The translations under genes were made by a program, and so were the position numbers. This document shows positions 8,088-16,687 of a stretch of DNA of 40,982 nucleotides, piece by piece. A model generated the notes under the pieces. That model worked only from the letters and a program-made list of their open reading frames with translations, did not search any database and was not told the DNA's origin. The DNA is taken from assembly GCA_903884535.1 (NCBI GenBank), contig CAISEZ010000017.1, forward strand, positions 1 to 40,982. The letters are read 5' to 3'. Positions within the stretch are counted from its first letter, which is position 1. Each line of letters begins with the position of its first letter. The DNA is from an uncultured Verrucomicrobia subdivision 3 bacterium (lineage in GTDB: Bacteria; Verrucomicrobiota; Verrucomicrobiia; Limisphaerales; UBA11358).

Positions 8088-8573
8088 TCAATCCACCCCT
8101 TCCACCACGACCAGCGGCACTGGTGTTGTATTGGTGCCGCCGGCGGAATTGGTGGCGAACAAAGCGTAACGGCCAGAATCAGCCAAATGCGCGTTGGGAA
8201 TGATGAACTCGGCGTTGGTCGCGCTGGCGGACACCGGCAAAAAGCCATGGCCCTTGTCCACTTTCCACTGCTTGAAAACCGGCGGCGTTCCGCCGATTTC
8301 CGCCGAGAACGTCACGACGCGGGTCTCGAGATTTGTTCCCGGCGAGTCCGTAGCGGTGTCGGTCACAACAAACGGCGCCACCGGCCGCGGCTGGCTGGCG
8401 TTTTCCTGGGCAACATTTCCGGCGCCGTTTGAAGGATTGACCGGCGAGACGATTTGTTTGCGCGTGAGATTGTTTTGTTGCGAGAAACGGGTGAACAAGA
8501 GGATGACAATTCCCAGAAAAATCAGGCCGCAAATAAAAGTGGCTTGATGGCGGTTTGATTTGTGCATGACCAA
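8088..8573 (-). CDS. Small membrane-anchored protein with Ig-like domain
   Basis: A 161-residue protein of unknown function. Residues about 12-30 (ATFICGLIFLGIVILLFTRF) form one transmembrane anchor. A Pro/Asn-rich linker follows, then residues about 75-158 resemble an immunoglobulin I-set fold, with the typical end strand LADSGRYALFATNSAGG. Such domains are common in verrucomicrobial surface proteins and serve binding or spacing. Two ATGs two codons apart (8573 and 8567) are possible starts. It is the last gene of the oxidase-pump-sulfatase operon, only 21 bp after the TAA that ends the extended sulfatase frame. Confidence 0.65.
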   Translation of the reverse strand: MVMHKSNRHQATFICGLIFLGIVILLFTRFSQQNNLTRKQIVSPVNPSNGAGNVAQENASQPRPVAPFVVTDTATDSPGTNLETRVVTFSAEIGGTPPVFKQWKVDKGHGFLPVSASATNAEFIIPNAHLADSGRYALFATNSAGGTNTTPVPLVVVEGVD

Positions 8574-8594
8574 TATTTTTTGGCGGCGGGCGGT

Positions 8595-8726
8595 TTACGG
8601 AATGTAGGGAGTAACCTGATAATAAATCGAACTGTTGGTGGCATTGGCGTCTATCAGCAACCCATTGGTGGAAAGAAGAAAATTGTTGGTTGTTCCCGTG
8701 ATCAGATTCGTAGTGATTGGGGTCCA
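8595..8726 (-). other. In-frame sulfatase continuation beyond an amber codon
   Basis: Past the TAG at 8729-8727 the sulfatase frame stays open for 43 more codons, beginning WTPITTNLITGTTNNF and ending SSIYYQVTPYIP before TAA (8597-8595). The text looks like the normal end of a verrucomicrobial secreted protein (STN...W.P...YYQV.P), and including it shrinks the gap to the next gene to about 21 bp. This points to a recent nonsense mutation, a sequencing error or readthrough. CAG to TAG would be the simplest change. Confidence 0.65.
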
Positions 8727-10319
8727 CTAAAGCCAATCCATCAACGTGCTGGAACGCCAAAGAATTAAATCATAATCCAGATTTATGCCCCCTGACTTGA
8801 GTCGGGTGAGGCCGGACTGGTTCGCGTTGGCAAAACTGCCGTTTGTGCTCAATTGAGTATATGCCTCATTTACGGAAAATACGTGGTTAGTCAAACCAAC
8901 TCCTTTCACGGATGTGTAAGGTAGCAGGTCGCGGGTGGATGCCGTGTTGGCCAGAGTCAGGTATCGAGCGACATTAATCTTAAGCGAATAATAGTTGGAT
9001 AGTGCCAATGGCGTGAGTGCTGATACGAAGAGATTGGTGTGTTCGTAAGGATCGCTGGATAAATCGAAAAGCTGCTCGAGATGATTGTAAAAATGAACAA
9101 GTTTGAACTGCGCGTTGCGCAGCGTCCAGCCATCGGCCACGGGGCTTTCGTTGAATTGTTCGCCAAACATGTAGGTTGTGGGAATGATCACATCCGCTTG
9201 CAGTGCCGGCAGCAGGCTCTTGGAATCGATGATCACATTGGCCGGCAGCGTGGCGGCGACATTGATGCCGGCCAGTTCTTGAATCGTCTGAAAAAGGTCC
9301 ACCTCGTTCACAAACGTATTATTGGTCCGACCGCCATTGACCACGTCCGGTCCGGCGACGAAAAAGGGCGTCCGGCTACCGCCTTCATACAAGGTGAATT
9401 TCGCGTGTCCGTTCGTGTCCGGAGGCCCGTTGGTATAGTAGTAAGGCGGTTGTTGGAATTGGATTTCCGATCCGTTGTCGCCCATAAAAATGATGTCCGT
9501 GTTGGTCGGCACCACCGTCAGCAGGCGGCCGATCTCCGTGTCCATCGCCTGCGTCATGGCCTCCTGGTAGGCCCGGCTGTTGGTGTTGATGTCGTCGGTG
9601 GTGCCGCTCAGGTTAATATAAGCTGGCGTGGTCAACAGATTCGTGGGTGGTTTGTTGATTGGCCCATGCGGGGCGTTGAAAGCCAGCCACACAAACCACA
9701 AGTTGGTTCCTTTTCCTTGGATAAAAGAAATGGCGTCGTTCGCCTGGTCGGTCGTCGAATAAACGGTCGTATTTTGTGCGACCCCGTTTGTGACCTTGGT
9801 CCAATTCCGATAGTTTTGCACCGCCGGGCCCATGTAGCCGGCGAAGTTTGTCCAACCACCCGTGGTCAACGGGGAATTCAAATCCGTCGCGCTGGCCAAA
9901 TGCCATTTGCCAAAGGACGCCAGGCTGTATTGCGGGGCGTTGGTGGTGAAAGCTCTTGGCAGGGTGAATTCATTCGGACTTAGCGCGGGCTGGGTGTTGG
10001 TGCTGCCGATGGCGCAGCCCACGCCGGTGCGGAAGGATTCACGGCCCGTGAAGACGCACGCCCGCGACTGCGAACACGAAGGCCGGGCGTAAAAATATGG
10101 AAACAAGACGCCGCTCCGCCCCAGCCGGTCAATATTGGGTGTTGGCGCCAGGCTGGCTCCGGCATTCGTGGAATTGAATAATTCGCAACTGTCCGCGCCG
10201 AGGTCATCGGCGATGATGAGCAGGATATTGTTTTTGGCCGCCGCCGCTGGCGAGACCAAGCCGCTGGATAATGCAACGAGCAAAATCAGGCAGAAAATCC
10301 AACGCGGTGTTTTATTCAT
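8727..10319 (-). CDS. Secreted sulfatase (arylsulfatase family), ends at an in-frame TAG
   Basis: A 530-residue type I sulfatase. Signal peptide at residues 1-25 (ILLVALSSGLVSPAAA). Metal ligands in IIADDLGAD, the formylglycine motif in SCSQSRACVFTGR, FGKWHLA, APHGP and FMGDNGSE are recognisable. The motif has Gln where CxPxR sulfatases have Pro, so cysteine activation should be checked. The start is the ATG at 10319, which overlaps the stop of the CusA gene (ATGA); the open frame continues far upstream only as a shadow of the pump gene. The C-terminus appears cut by TAG, and the full protein would be about 574 residues. A sulfatase inside a copper operon is unusual; its substrate is unknown. 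Confidence 0.85.
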   Translation of the reverse strand: MNKTPRWIFCLILLVALSSGLVSPAAAAKNNILLIIADDLGADSCELFNSTNAGASLAPTPNIDRLGRSGVLFPYFYARPSCSQSRACVFTGRESFRTGVGCAIGSTNTQPALSPNEFTLPRAFTTNAPQYSLASFGKWHLASATDLNSPLTTGGWTNFAGYMGPAVQNYRNWTKVTNGVAQNTTVYSTTDQANDAISFIQGKGTNLWFVWLAFNAPHGPINKPPTNLLTTPAYINLSGTTDDINTNSRAYQEAMTQAMDTEIGRLLTVVPTNTDIIFMGDNGSEIQFQQPPYYYTNGPPDTNGHAKFTLYEGGSRTPFFVAGPDVVNGGRTNNTFVNEVDLFQTIQELAGINVAATLPANVIIDSKSLLPALQADVIIPTTYMFGEQFNESPVADGWTLRNAQFKLVHFYNHLEQLFDLSSDPYEHTNLFVSALTPLALSNYYSLKINVARYLTLANTASTRDLLPYTSVKGVGLTNHVFSVNEAYTQLSTNGSFANANQSGLTRLKSGGINLDYDLILWRSSTLMDWL

Positions 10320-13300
10320 TTGATTTTTTCTGGAATGGTTTGCTGGCCGGGTTTTAGAAGTTGGCTGTTTCGCAGCAGAAAATAAATCACTGGAGTAATG
10401 ATCAAAATCAGAATCAAACTGCTCGCCATGCCACCGACGATGGGAGTGGCCAGCGGTTTCATCACTTCGGATCCCGTGCCGTGACTCCAGAAAATCGGCA
10501 ACAGGCCGGCGACGATGGTGGCGACCGTCATCAATTTCGGGCGCAGTCGCAATCGCGCGCCTTCTTTGACAGCGTCCATTAAATCCGCCTGGCCAAAAGC
10601 CGCACCGAGCAGTTGCTGTTTTCGGCGCACCGCTTCGTCGAGATAAACGACCATCACCACGCCGGTCTGAATTGCCGTGCCGAACAGCGCGATGTAACCC
10701 ACCCACACCGCAACGCTGAAGTGCCAGCCCAGCACGAATTGCAAAAACACCCCGCCGCTCAACGCAAAGGGAATGGCGATGAGTATGTGCGCGGCATCGC
10801 TAAACCGGCCGTAAAGTTGAAACAGCAGCATGAAAATAATCAACAGAGTGGCCGGCACGATGAATTTCAGCGTCTGCGCGGCGTGAAGTTCGTTTTCGTA
10901 TTCGCCGCTGTATTCGAGCGTCATGCCCTGCGCGGCAAGTTTTGGCACAAGGTCATTTTGCAGTCGTGATTTCACCTCTTCGACAAAACCTCGGAGGTCG
11001 CGGTCGCTGACATTGGCCTGCACGAAAGCGCACAAACGTCCGTTTTCACTGGCGATTTCGTTCGGACCTTCCACGCGCACGATTTTCGCAAGCTGGCCGA
11101 GCGGAATCACTTTGCCCTCCGGACTCGTGACAAGAATATCTTTCAGCCGCGTCAAATCCTCGCGCTCGCCGCGTTGGAGGCGCACTTGAATGGGCACGCG
11201 GCTGCGGCCTTCAATGGCGGTTGAAATATTTTTGCCGCCGATGCCAGATTCCACCACATCGAGCACGTCTTGTGCGCGCATCCCATAACGGGCGATGGCG
11301 GCACGGTCAACTTGCACTTCGAGGTATGGCTTGCCTTCAATCCGACTCGGCGAGACGCCGGTGGCACCGGGAGTTGTCTGAACGATTTGCGCCACGGCCA
11401 ATGCGGCTTGCTGCAACTGGTCCAAGTTGTCGCCGAAAATTTTCACGCCGAGCTGTGCGCGAATGCCGGTGGAAATCATCAGCACGCGGCCCTCGATGGG
11501 CTGCAAAAATCCCGGAACAAAACCGGGCACCCGGCGCATCGCTGCCGTCATTTCGGCGATGAGTTTTTCGCGCGTCATGCCGGGACGCCATGCGCTTTCT
11601 GGCTTGAGCTGAATGGTTGTCTCGATCATTTCGGTGGGCGCGGGATCGGTGGCGGTGTCGGCGCGGCCGAGTTTGCCAACCACCGAGTGCACTTCGGGAA
11701 AATTTTTAAGCACCTGATCTTGCCAGGCCATCACGCGCTTCACTTCTGAAAGTGAAGCGGCGGGCGCGAGGCTGGGCATGAAGATCAGGCAGCCTTCGTT
11801 CAGCGGCGGCATAAATTCAGAACCCAGGCGGGGCACCAGCGACAAAGCAAATGCGAGGACAACCCCCGCGCCAATCAGAACGGTCTTCCGGTGGTTCAAG
11901 GCAAAATTGAGCGCCGGGTCGTAGAGCCGCAGCAGGAAGCGCATCACGCGGTTGCGTTCTTCTGCTTGGAATGGGCCGCGCACCAGCCACGTGCAAAGCA
12001 CCGGCACAATCGTCACCGCCAGCAATACCGAGCCGAGCATGGCGAAAGTTTTGGCGAAGGCGAGCGGATGAAATAATTTCCCCTCCGGGCCGGTTAGCGC
12101 GAACACTGGCATGAACGCGAGGATGATGATAGCCAGCGCGAACACAATCGGCCGGCCGACTTGTTTCGAGGCGGTCAGCACGGCAACGAATGTTTCCGGG
12201 CGGGTGAGGGCTTCGCCTTTGGCCCGCTCCGCCAATGAGCAATGACGGATGGCATTTTCGGTGATCACGATCGCGGCGTCCACCAGCACGCCGATGGCGA
12301 TGGCGAGGCCGGACAAGCTCATGATGTTCGACGTGACGCCGAACTGCTTCATCAGTAGAAATGAAATTAAAATACTGATCGGCAACGGCAGCGTGACAAT
12401 GAGGATGCTCCGCCAGTGAAATAAAAAAACGATGTGAACGAGCATCACCAAAATAATTTCCTCGATGAGTGCGCGCTTCAAGGTGGCAGCGGTCCGATCA
12501 ATCAATTCGCTGCGGTCGTAGAAGGATTTGATGCTGACGCCGGGTGGCAGGCTCGGTGTCAGTTCCGCGATTTTTGCTTTCACTTTGGCGATGACTGCGC
12601 GCGGATTTTCGCCAGTGCGCATCACGACCACACCGCCGACGACTTCGTGCCCGTCCACATCGAGCGTGCCACGCCGGTAATCGCCGCCGATTTCTATACG
12701 AGCCACATCTTTCAGAAAAATCGGCACGCCATCTTTTTCGGTGAGCGCAATTTTTTCCAGATCCTCCACACTCTTGACCAGGCCCACGCCCCGCACGATG
12801 AATTCCATGCCGTTTTCCTCGATGGTTTTCCCGCCGACATTCAGGTTGGACTCGCCGACCGCCGCCATCACGGTGTTTAGCGACACGCCGGCGGCACGCA
12901 TTTTTAGCGAGTCCACTGCAATTTGATATTGTCGGACGAAACCGCCAATGCTGCCAATTTCGGCCACGCCCGGCACCGCATTGAGTTGGTAGCGGATGAA
13001 CCAATCCTGCCACGAACGCAATTCACCGAAGTCGTAGCCGCGACCGTTCAGCGACTTTGTTTGGTCAACGTCTAGGTAGTATTGAAAAATCCAGCCAAGC
13101 CCGGTGGCGTCCGGGCCGAGTTTGGCTTGGACCCCCGCCGGCAGTTTGTCGCCGAGCAAATTCAGCTTTTCCAAAATACGTTGCCGCGCGGCTGCCTTGT
13201 CCACGGCGTCATCAAAAACAACCGTGAGCATCGAAAACCCAAACATGGAATTGCCCCGAACTGTTTTCACACCGGCGAGCCCCTGCAAGTTCACCGAGAG

Positions 13301-13504
13301 CGGATAGGTGATTTGGTCCTCAACTTCCTGTGGACTGCGGCCCGTCCAGTCGGCGAACACGATGACCTGGTTTTCGCTCAGGTCGGGGATCGCATCTACT
13401 GGAGTTTCCCGCAACGCCTTCAGACCAAACGCGACGATCAGCAACGTAGCGCTGGCCACGAGAAAACGATTTCTCAAGGACCAGTGGATGACGGCGTTAA
13501 TCAT
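10316..13504 (-). CDS. cusA: CusA/CzcA-family RND heavy-metal efflux pump
   Basis: A 1062-residue inner-membrane proton-driven efflux transporter forming a tripartite pump with the CusB-like adaptor. The N-terminus matches the family (RNRFLVASATLLI ... ETPVDAIPDLSENQVIV), as do the proton-relay helix with D409 (AIGVLVDAAIVITENAIRH) and the two porter halves. The three methionines that bind Cu(I)/Ag(I) in E. coli CusA (573, 623, 672) have equivalents here at M576 (FMPS), M626 (EMIETT) and M676 (LMISTG), so a monovalent Cu/Ag substrate is favoured over Zn/Co. The start codon overlaps the adaptor stop and the stop overlaps the sulfatase start, both as ATGA. No outer-membrane CusC-like gene is in the window. 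Confidence 0.92.
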   Translation of the reverse strand: MINAVIHWSLRNRFLVASATLLIVAFGLKALRETPVDAIPDLSENQVIVFADWTGRSPQEVEDQITYPLSVNLQGLAGVKTVRGNSMFGFSMLTVVFDDAVDKAAARQRILEKLNLLGDKLPAGVQAKLGPDATGLGWIFQYYLDVDQTKSLNGRGYDFGELRSWQDWFIRYQLNAVPGVAEIGSIGGFVRQYQIAVDSLKMRAAGVSLNTVMAAVGESNLNVGGKTIEENGMEFIVRGVGLVKSVEDLEKIALTEKDGVPIFLKDVARIEIGGDYRRGTLDVDGHEVVGGVVVMRTGENPRAVIAKVKAKIAELTPSLPPGVSIKSFYDRSELIDRTAATLKRALIEEIILVMLVHIVFLFHWRSILIVTLPLPISILISFLLMKQFGVTSNIMSLSGLAIAIGVLVDAAIVITENAIRHCSLAERAKGEALTRPETFVAVLTASKQVGRPIVFALAIIILAFMPVFALTGPEGKLFHPLAFAKTFAMLGSVLLAVTIVPVLCTWLVRGPFQAEERNRVMRFLLRLYDPALNFALNHRKTVLIGAGVVLAFALSLVPRLGSEFMPPLNEGCLIFMPSLAPAASLSEVKRVMAWQDQVLKNFPEVHSVVGKLGRADTATDPAPTEMIETTIQLKPESAWRPGMTREKLIAEMTAAMRRVPGFVPGFLQPIEGRVLMISTGIRAQLGVKIFGDNLDQLQQAALAVAQIVQTTPGATGVSPSRIEGKPYLEVQVDRAAIARYGMRAQDVLDVVESGIGGKNISTAIEGRSRVPIQVRLQRGEREDLTRLKDILVTSPEGKVIPLGQLAKIVRVEGPNEIASENGRLCAFVQANVSDRDLRGFVEEVKSRLQNDLVPKLAAQGMTLEYSGEYENELHAAQTLKFIVPATLLIIFMLLFQLYGRFSDAAHILIAIPFALSGGVFLQFVLGWHFSVAVWVGYIALFGTAIQTGVVMVVYLDEAVRRKQQLLGAAFGQADLMDAVKEGARLRLRPKLMTVATIVAGLLPIFWSHGTGSEVMKPLATPIVGGMASSLILILIITPVIYFLLRNSQLLKPGQQTIPEKIK

Positions 13505-14715
13505 TGATTTATCGCGGCCACGGAATTTTGCCCTTCAAGCTGCGCCTGACCGTCAATGAGCAGATTACCGGCGATCACGACGCGCTCGCCAGCTTGCAAA
13601 CCGGCGAGGACTTCCCACCCCGTGTCGCCAGCGCGACCGAGTTTAACCGAGCGCTGCGCGTAGGTGCCGGGCGTTTGTTCAACGTAAACGTGCGGCGCAT
13701 TTCCCGGCCAAAGCACGGCGCTGCGGGGAATCGTCGGGACTTCACCGGTATCAGTTTCCACCAAACCTTCGGCGAAGATTTTATTTTTGATACGCCGATC
13801 GGGGTTTTCCAAAACGACGCGGACCTGCGCGGAGTGGGTGACTTCATCCAGATTCGGACTGATGAAAAAAATTTTCGCCTTCAACTTTTCTCCGGGCAAC
13901 GACGCGGTGGTGATTTCGACAAATTGATCTTTGTGAATGAACGGCAAATCGGCTTCATAGGCATCAAACACAAACCACATTCTGGACAAGTCCGCGGTTT
14001 CAAAAAGTTTCTCGCCAGCCTTCACATACTGGCCTTCGCTGACGTAACTTTTCACGATGGTGCCGGTCAGTTGGGCAATAAGTCCGAAATGAATATCGTC
14101 CGGCTGGCGCGTCGGGATCGCGGCGATTTGTTCCGACACCAAACCGTCGCGTTCCAGATTTTGGCGGGCTTTTTCCAAATCCGCGCCGCCGGTTTTCAAA
14201 GCGCGTTTGTAATCTTCCGCCGCGTCGAGCAGCGTCCGGCTGAAAAAATTGGCGATCGGCTGGCGTTGGTGAATTTGCTCGCCGTCACAATTCATCGCCA
14301 GCCCGTCAATGCGACCTTCCACCGGCGCGGTGACGATGCCGTGGCGCGATTCGTCCTCGCCGATCATGCCTGCCACATGCAACGTGCGGATGAGCGGTTG
14401 CTTTTTGACTTCAATCATCTGGATTCCGACGACCTTCAAAGCGCTTTGCGACAACTTAACTATGCCCGCGCCGCCCGGTATTGCATTTTCCGAATTGGGC
14501 TTGGCTGCGGCCACCAACTTCATTCCGCAAACCGTGCAGTCACCGGCTCTTGCGGAGGTGACCCGCGGGTGCATCGGGCATTGGTAACTCGCTGGTTTAT
14601 TTTCCGCAGCCGCCGCGCAGGTCAGGGAAATATCCGCCGTTCGCGGCAGCAGCATGGCCGCACACCAGCCGGTCGCACCGGCGAGAACAGCCACGAGAAT
14701 AAAATTGGATTTCAT
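13501..14715 (-). CDS. cusB: CusB-like RND periplasmic adaptor with heavy-metal-binding domain
   Basis: A 404-residue membrane-fusion protein linking the RND pump to an outer-membrane channel. The ATG at 14715 is chosen because it opens a signal/anchor segment (MKSNFILVAVLAGATGWCAAM). Residues about 44-68 are a heavy-metal-binding domain with C46, M48, H49, C60 and C63 (YQCPMHPRV ... CTVCGMKLV). Barrel-sandwich and beta-barrel parts follow, with typical text such as GRIDGLAMNCDGEQIHQRQPIANFFS, GLVSEQIAAI, YVKAGEKLFETADLSRMW and VAIAGNLLIDGQAQLEG-like ending. It lies 25 bp after the multicopper oxidase gene and overlaps the pump gene by 4 bp. Confidence 0.9.
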   Translation of the reverse strand: MKSNFILVAVLAGATGWCAAMLLPRTADISLTCAAAAENKPASYQCPMHPRVTSARAGDCTVCGMKLVAAAKPNSENAIPGGAGIVKLSQSALKVVGIQMIEVKKQPLIRTLHVAGMIGEDESRHGIVTAPVEGRIDGLAMNCDGEQIHQRQPIANFFSRTLLDAAEDYKRALKTGGADLEKARQNLERDGLVSEQIAAIPTRQPDDIHFGLIAQLTGTIVKSYVSEGQYVKAGEKLFETADLSRMWFVFDAYEADLPFIHKDQFVEITTASLPGEKLKAKIFFISPNLDEVTHSAQVRVVLENPDRRIKNKIFAEGLVETDTGEVPTIPRSAVLWPGNAPHVYVEQTPGTYAQRSVKLGRAGDTGWEVLAGLQAGERVVIAGNLLIDGQAQLEGQNSVAAINQ

Positions 14716-14740
14716 ATTTCTGGCGGGTTTGAATTTGAGA

Positions 14741-16498
14741 TCAATACGAATTCGTCGGCTCGTTGATCCGATAAAAACCACGTGGCAACGCCAGGCGGTC
14801 GGTGTTTGTTTCGAGGTAATTCACCGACGTTCCGTCGCTCGTCACGGTGCCGATGTCGGACCAACTACCGGTGGTGAAATTCGTGGAGAAGAAAAGTTTG
14901 TAAGTTGTCCCGGTTGTGGATTTGAAATTCATTGCAATGTTCTGGTTGGTGCCGGTCCGCGTAAAACTGGAAATGTAGAGATCCTCGACTGCATTATTTA
15001 CCACCAAAAACTGCGCCATCGTGCCTTCATCCTCGTGATCAATCATGTGGCAGTGATACATGTAAGGATTGTAGGGACTGGCGAACGTGTCAAATTTGGT
15101 GATGAAGCTCACACTGGAATTCTGCTGCACATACACCGTGTCTTTCCAGCCTTGCTCCCAATTTTGAATCCCGTTCACCACGCCGGAGCCGCCGGTGCGC
15201 GAAACCATATTAAATTCAATGTCGTGAATGTGAAATGCGTGGCTGAAAATGGAACTGTTGGTGATCGTCCACTTTTCGACCGCATTGTAGTTCACGGTTT
15301 GGTTGATGGTATTGATACTGAATGGCGTGTTGTCAAAAGTGAACGGTGATCCGGGCGGCGCGCCGCCGACCAGGTGGATGGTCCGCGAATTGGTGAGCTG
15401 GCCAGTCGTCCAAAATGTGTTGGTGGTCAAAACAGCCGGCAGGTTGATGATGGAATTGGCCGTGCGGTTGGTGACGACAATGTGGAGGATTTGAAAATCA
15501 ATGTTGTTCAGCAGGCTGCCAAATTGACCCGAGGTGCCGGGTTCTCCGCCGGGATAACCAAAGGCAAGTTGCGTTCCCAGCGCGGCGGATGAATTGAATG
15601 ACTTCAAATCCAGCGTCGAGCCGACGGCATTGGTCGCGAGGTTCAGCACCAGTTCAATGCGTTCGCCGGGTGCGAGCACAAAACGCGTCAGCGGCACCGG
15701 CGCATTCACCAGCCCGCCGTCCGTGCCGATTTGGTAGCAGGTGACATTGCCACCGCTGTTCGTGAAACCAAGATTATAAACGCGCTCGATCTCCGCGTTG
15801 AGTATCCGCAGCCGGACGCATTGCTGCGGCAGCGCGACGGACACATTCGTCGTGCCGAAATTCATCACGCCATTCACCAGTTCATAATCGCCATACGCCG
15901 AGCCTGTGGCACCGTTGGTGACATTGAACTGGTTTAGTTGCGCCGCCGTGGTGTAAAACCGGCGGCTCGTCAGCACCAGCGGAAAATCATCGGTGCCGTA
16001 AGTGCGCGGTAGCGCAAGCGCCGCTTCCTGCGCATCCTTGACGATGATGAATCCACCGGCGCCGTGGCCGAGATGATTCTGCGTCAGCGTGTGCAGATGC
16101 GGATGATACCAATACGTCGCCGCCCGATTGATGACGGGAAATGTCGGCGACCAAACCGTCCCGGCCGGAATAATTTCATGCGGCCCGCCGTCCATGATCG
16201 CTGGAATATGAAAGCCGTGCCAGTGCGTCGTCGTCGTGTCCGGCAGATTGTTGGTGAGATTAATCTGCACGTTGTCGCCGTTGCTCATGATCAATGTCGG
16301 CCCCCAAAAATCGCCGCCGTTGTAGGCATAGGTAATGGTGTTCGAGCCGGGCAAATAATATTTGTTGGTGACATGCAGATTGAGATTGAAGGTCGTTCCC
16401 GAAAGCGTTGGCGGCACCCAGAGGTTGGAATAGGTGATCGCCCGGGCGTTGGTGATGACAAAGACGAGCAGCGCGGCAAGCAGGGAATTAGTTTTCAT
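14741..16498 (-). CDS. Multicopper oxidase (CueO/CotA-like) with STN-type C-terminal module
   Basis: A 585-residue exported oxidase with a signal peptide (residues 1-20). All four copper-ligand motifs are visible: HWHG (92-95), HPHLH (132-136), HAFHIHD (420-426) and HCHMIDHEDEGTM (482-494), giving type 1, 2 and 3 centres; M494 is the likely axial type 1 ligand. Relatives oxidise Cu(I) to less toxic Cu(II) or oxidise phenols. The last 60 or so residues (YKLFFSTNFTTGSWSDIGTV ... RGFYRINEP) are an added module also seen on the YHYH protein. It is the first gene of the pump operon, with the island operator 47 bp upstream of its ATG and the regulator gene divergent. Confidence 0.9.
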   Translation of the reverse strand: MKTNSLLAALLVFVITNARAITYSNLWVPPTLSGTTFNLNLHVTNKYYLPGSNTITYAYNGGDFWGPTLIMSNGDNVQINLTNNLPDTTTTHWHGFHIPAIMDGGPHEIIPAGTVWSPTFPVINRAATYWYHPHLHTLTQNHLGHGAGGFIIVKDAQEAALALPRTYGTDDFPLVLTSRRFYTTAAQLNQFNVTNGATGSAYGDYELVNGVMNFGTTNVSVALPQQCVRLRILNAEIERVYNLGFTNSGGNVTCYQIGTDGGLVNAPVPLTRFVLAPGERIELVLNLATNAVGSTLDLKSFNSSAALGTQLAFGYPGGEPGTSGQFGSLLNNIDFQILHIVVTNRTANSIINLPAVLTTNTFWTTGQLTNSRTIHLVGGAPPGSPFTFDNTPFSINTINQTVNYNAVEKWTITNSSIFSHAFHIHDIEFNMVSRTGGSGVVNGIQNWEQGWKDTVYVQQNSSVSFITKFDTFASPYNPYMYHCHMIDHEDEGTMAQFLVVNNAVEDLYISSFTRTGTNQNIAMNFKSTTGTTYKLFFSTNFTTGSWSDIGTVTSDGTSVNYLETNTDRLALPRGFYRINEPTNSY

Positions 16499-16532
16499 GG
16501 TGCTTAAAAGTTGATCGGATTAATTCGTCGCC

Positions 16533-16566
16533 AGCTTACGGGGCCCAACCTTAAGGGAACGTGAAG
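16533..16566 (-). promoter_or_regulatory. Operator/promoter c: multicopper oxidase-CusBA operon
   Basis: Minus strand: repeat 1 CTTCACGTTCC (16566-16556), repeat 2 CTTAAGGTTGG (16555-16545), 6-base spacer GCCCCG, then -10-like TAAGCT (16538-16533). The predicted start near 16526 leaves a leader of about 28 bases before the ATG at 16498. Confidence 0.65.
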
Positions 16567-16602
16567 CTAGCCAATTATTGCTCTGTGCTGGGCAATTTAG
16601 TT

Positions 16603-16636
16603 CTTCATCTTCCCTTAAGGTTTGCGCTGCGAAGAT
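16603..16636 (+). promoter_or_regulatory. Operator/promoter d: response regulator-sensor kinase operon
   Basis: Plus strand: repeat 1 CTTCATCTTCC (16603-16613), repeat 2 CTTAAGGTTTG (16614-16624), 6-base spacer CGCTGC, then GAAGAT (16631-16636) at the -10 position. The hexamer is the weakest of the four. It implies that the two-component system controls its own transcription. Confidence 0.6.
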
Positions 16637-16687
16637 TCACGCGCTGGCGGATTCGCGGTCATCGTGCTAAAACTCCACCAGCAGAAT

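Noticed and set aside
8727-8729. TAG read as an amino acid because of a changed genetic code
   Set aside because: TAG ends the CcoP-like gene at 40703-40705 in the normal place, and no other interrupted frames are seen, so a general reassignment is unlikely.
8978-9000. A further CTTAAG-containing sequence resembling the island operator
   Set aside because: Only one half-site core matches, the second 11-bp repeat and the -10 spacing are absent, and it sits inside sulfatase coding sequence.
10320-10706. 129-residue N-terminal extension of the sulfatase frame
   Set aside because: It lies fully inside the CusA-like gene, is Arg/Gly-rich, and would bury the signal peptide; the ATG overlapping the pump stop is the natural start.
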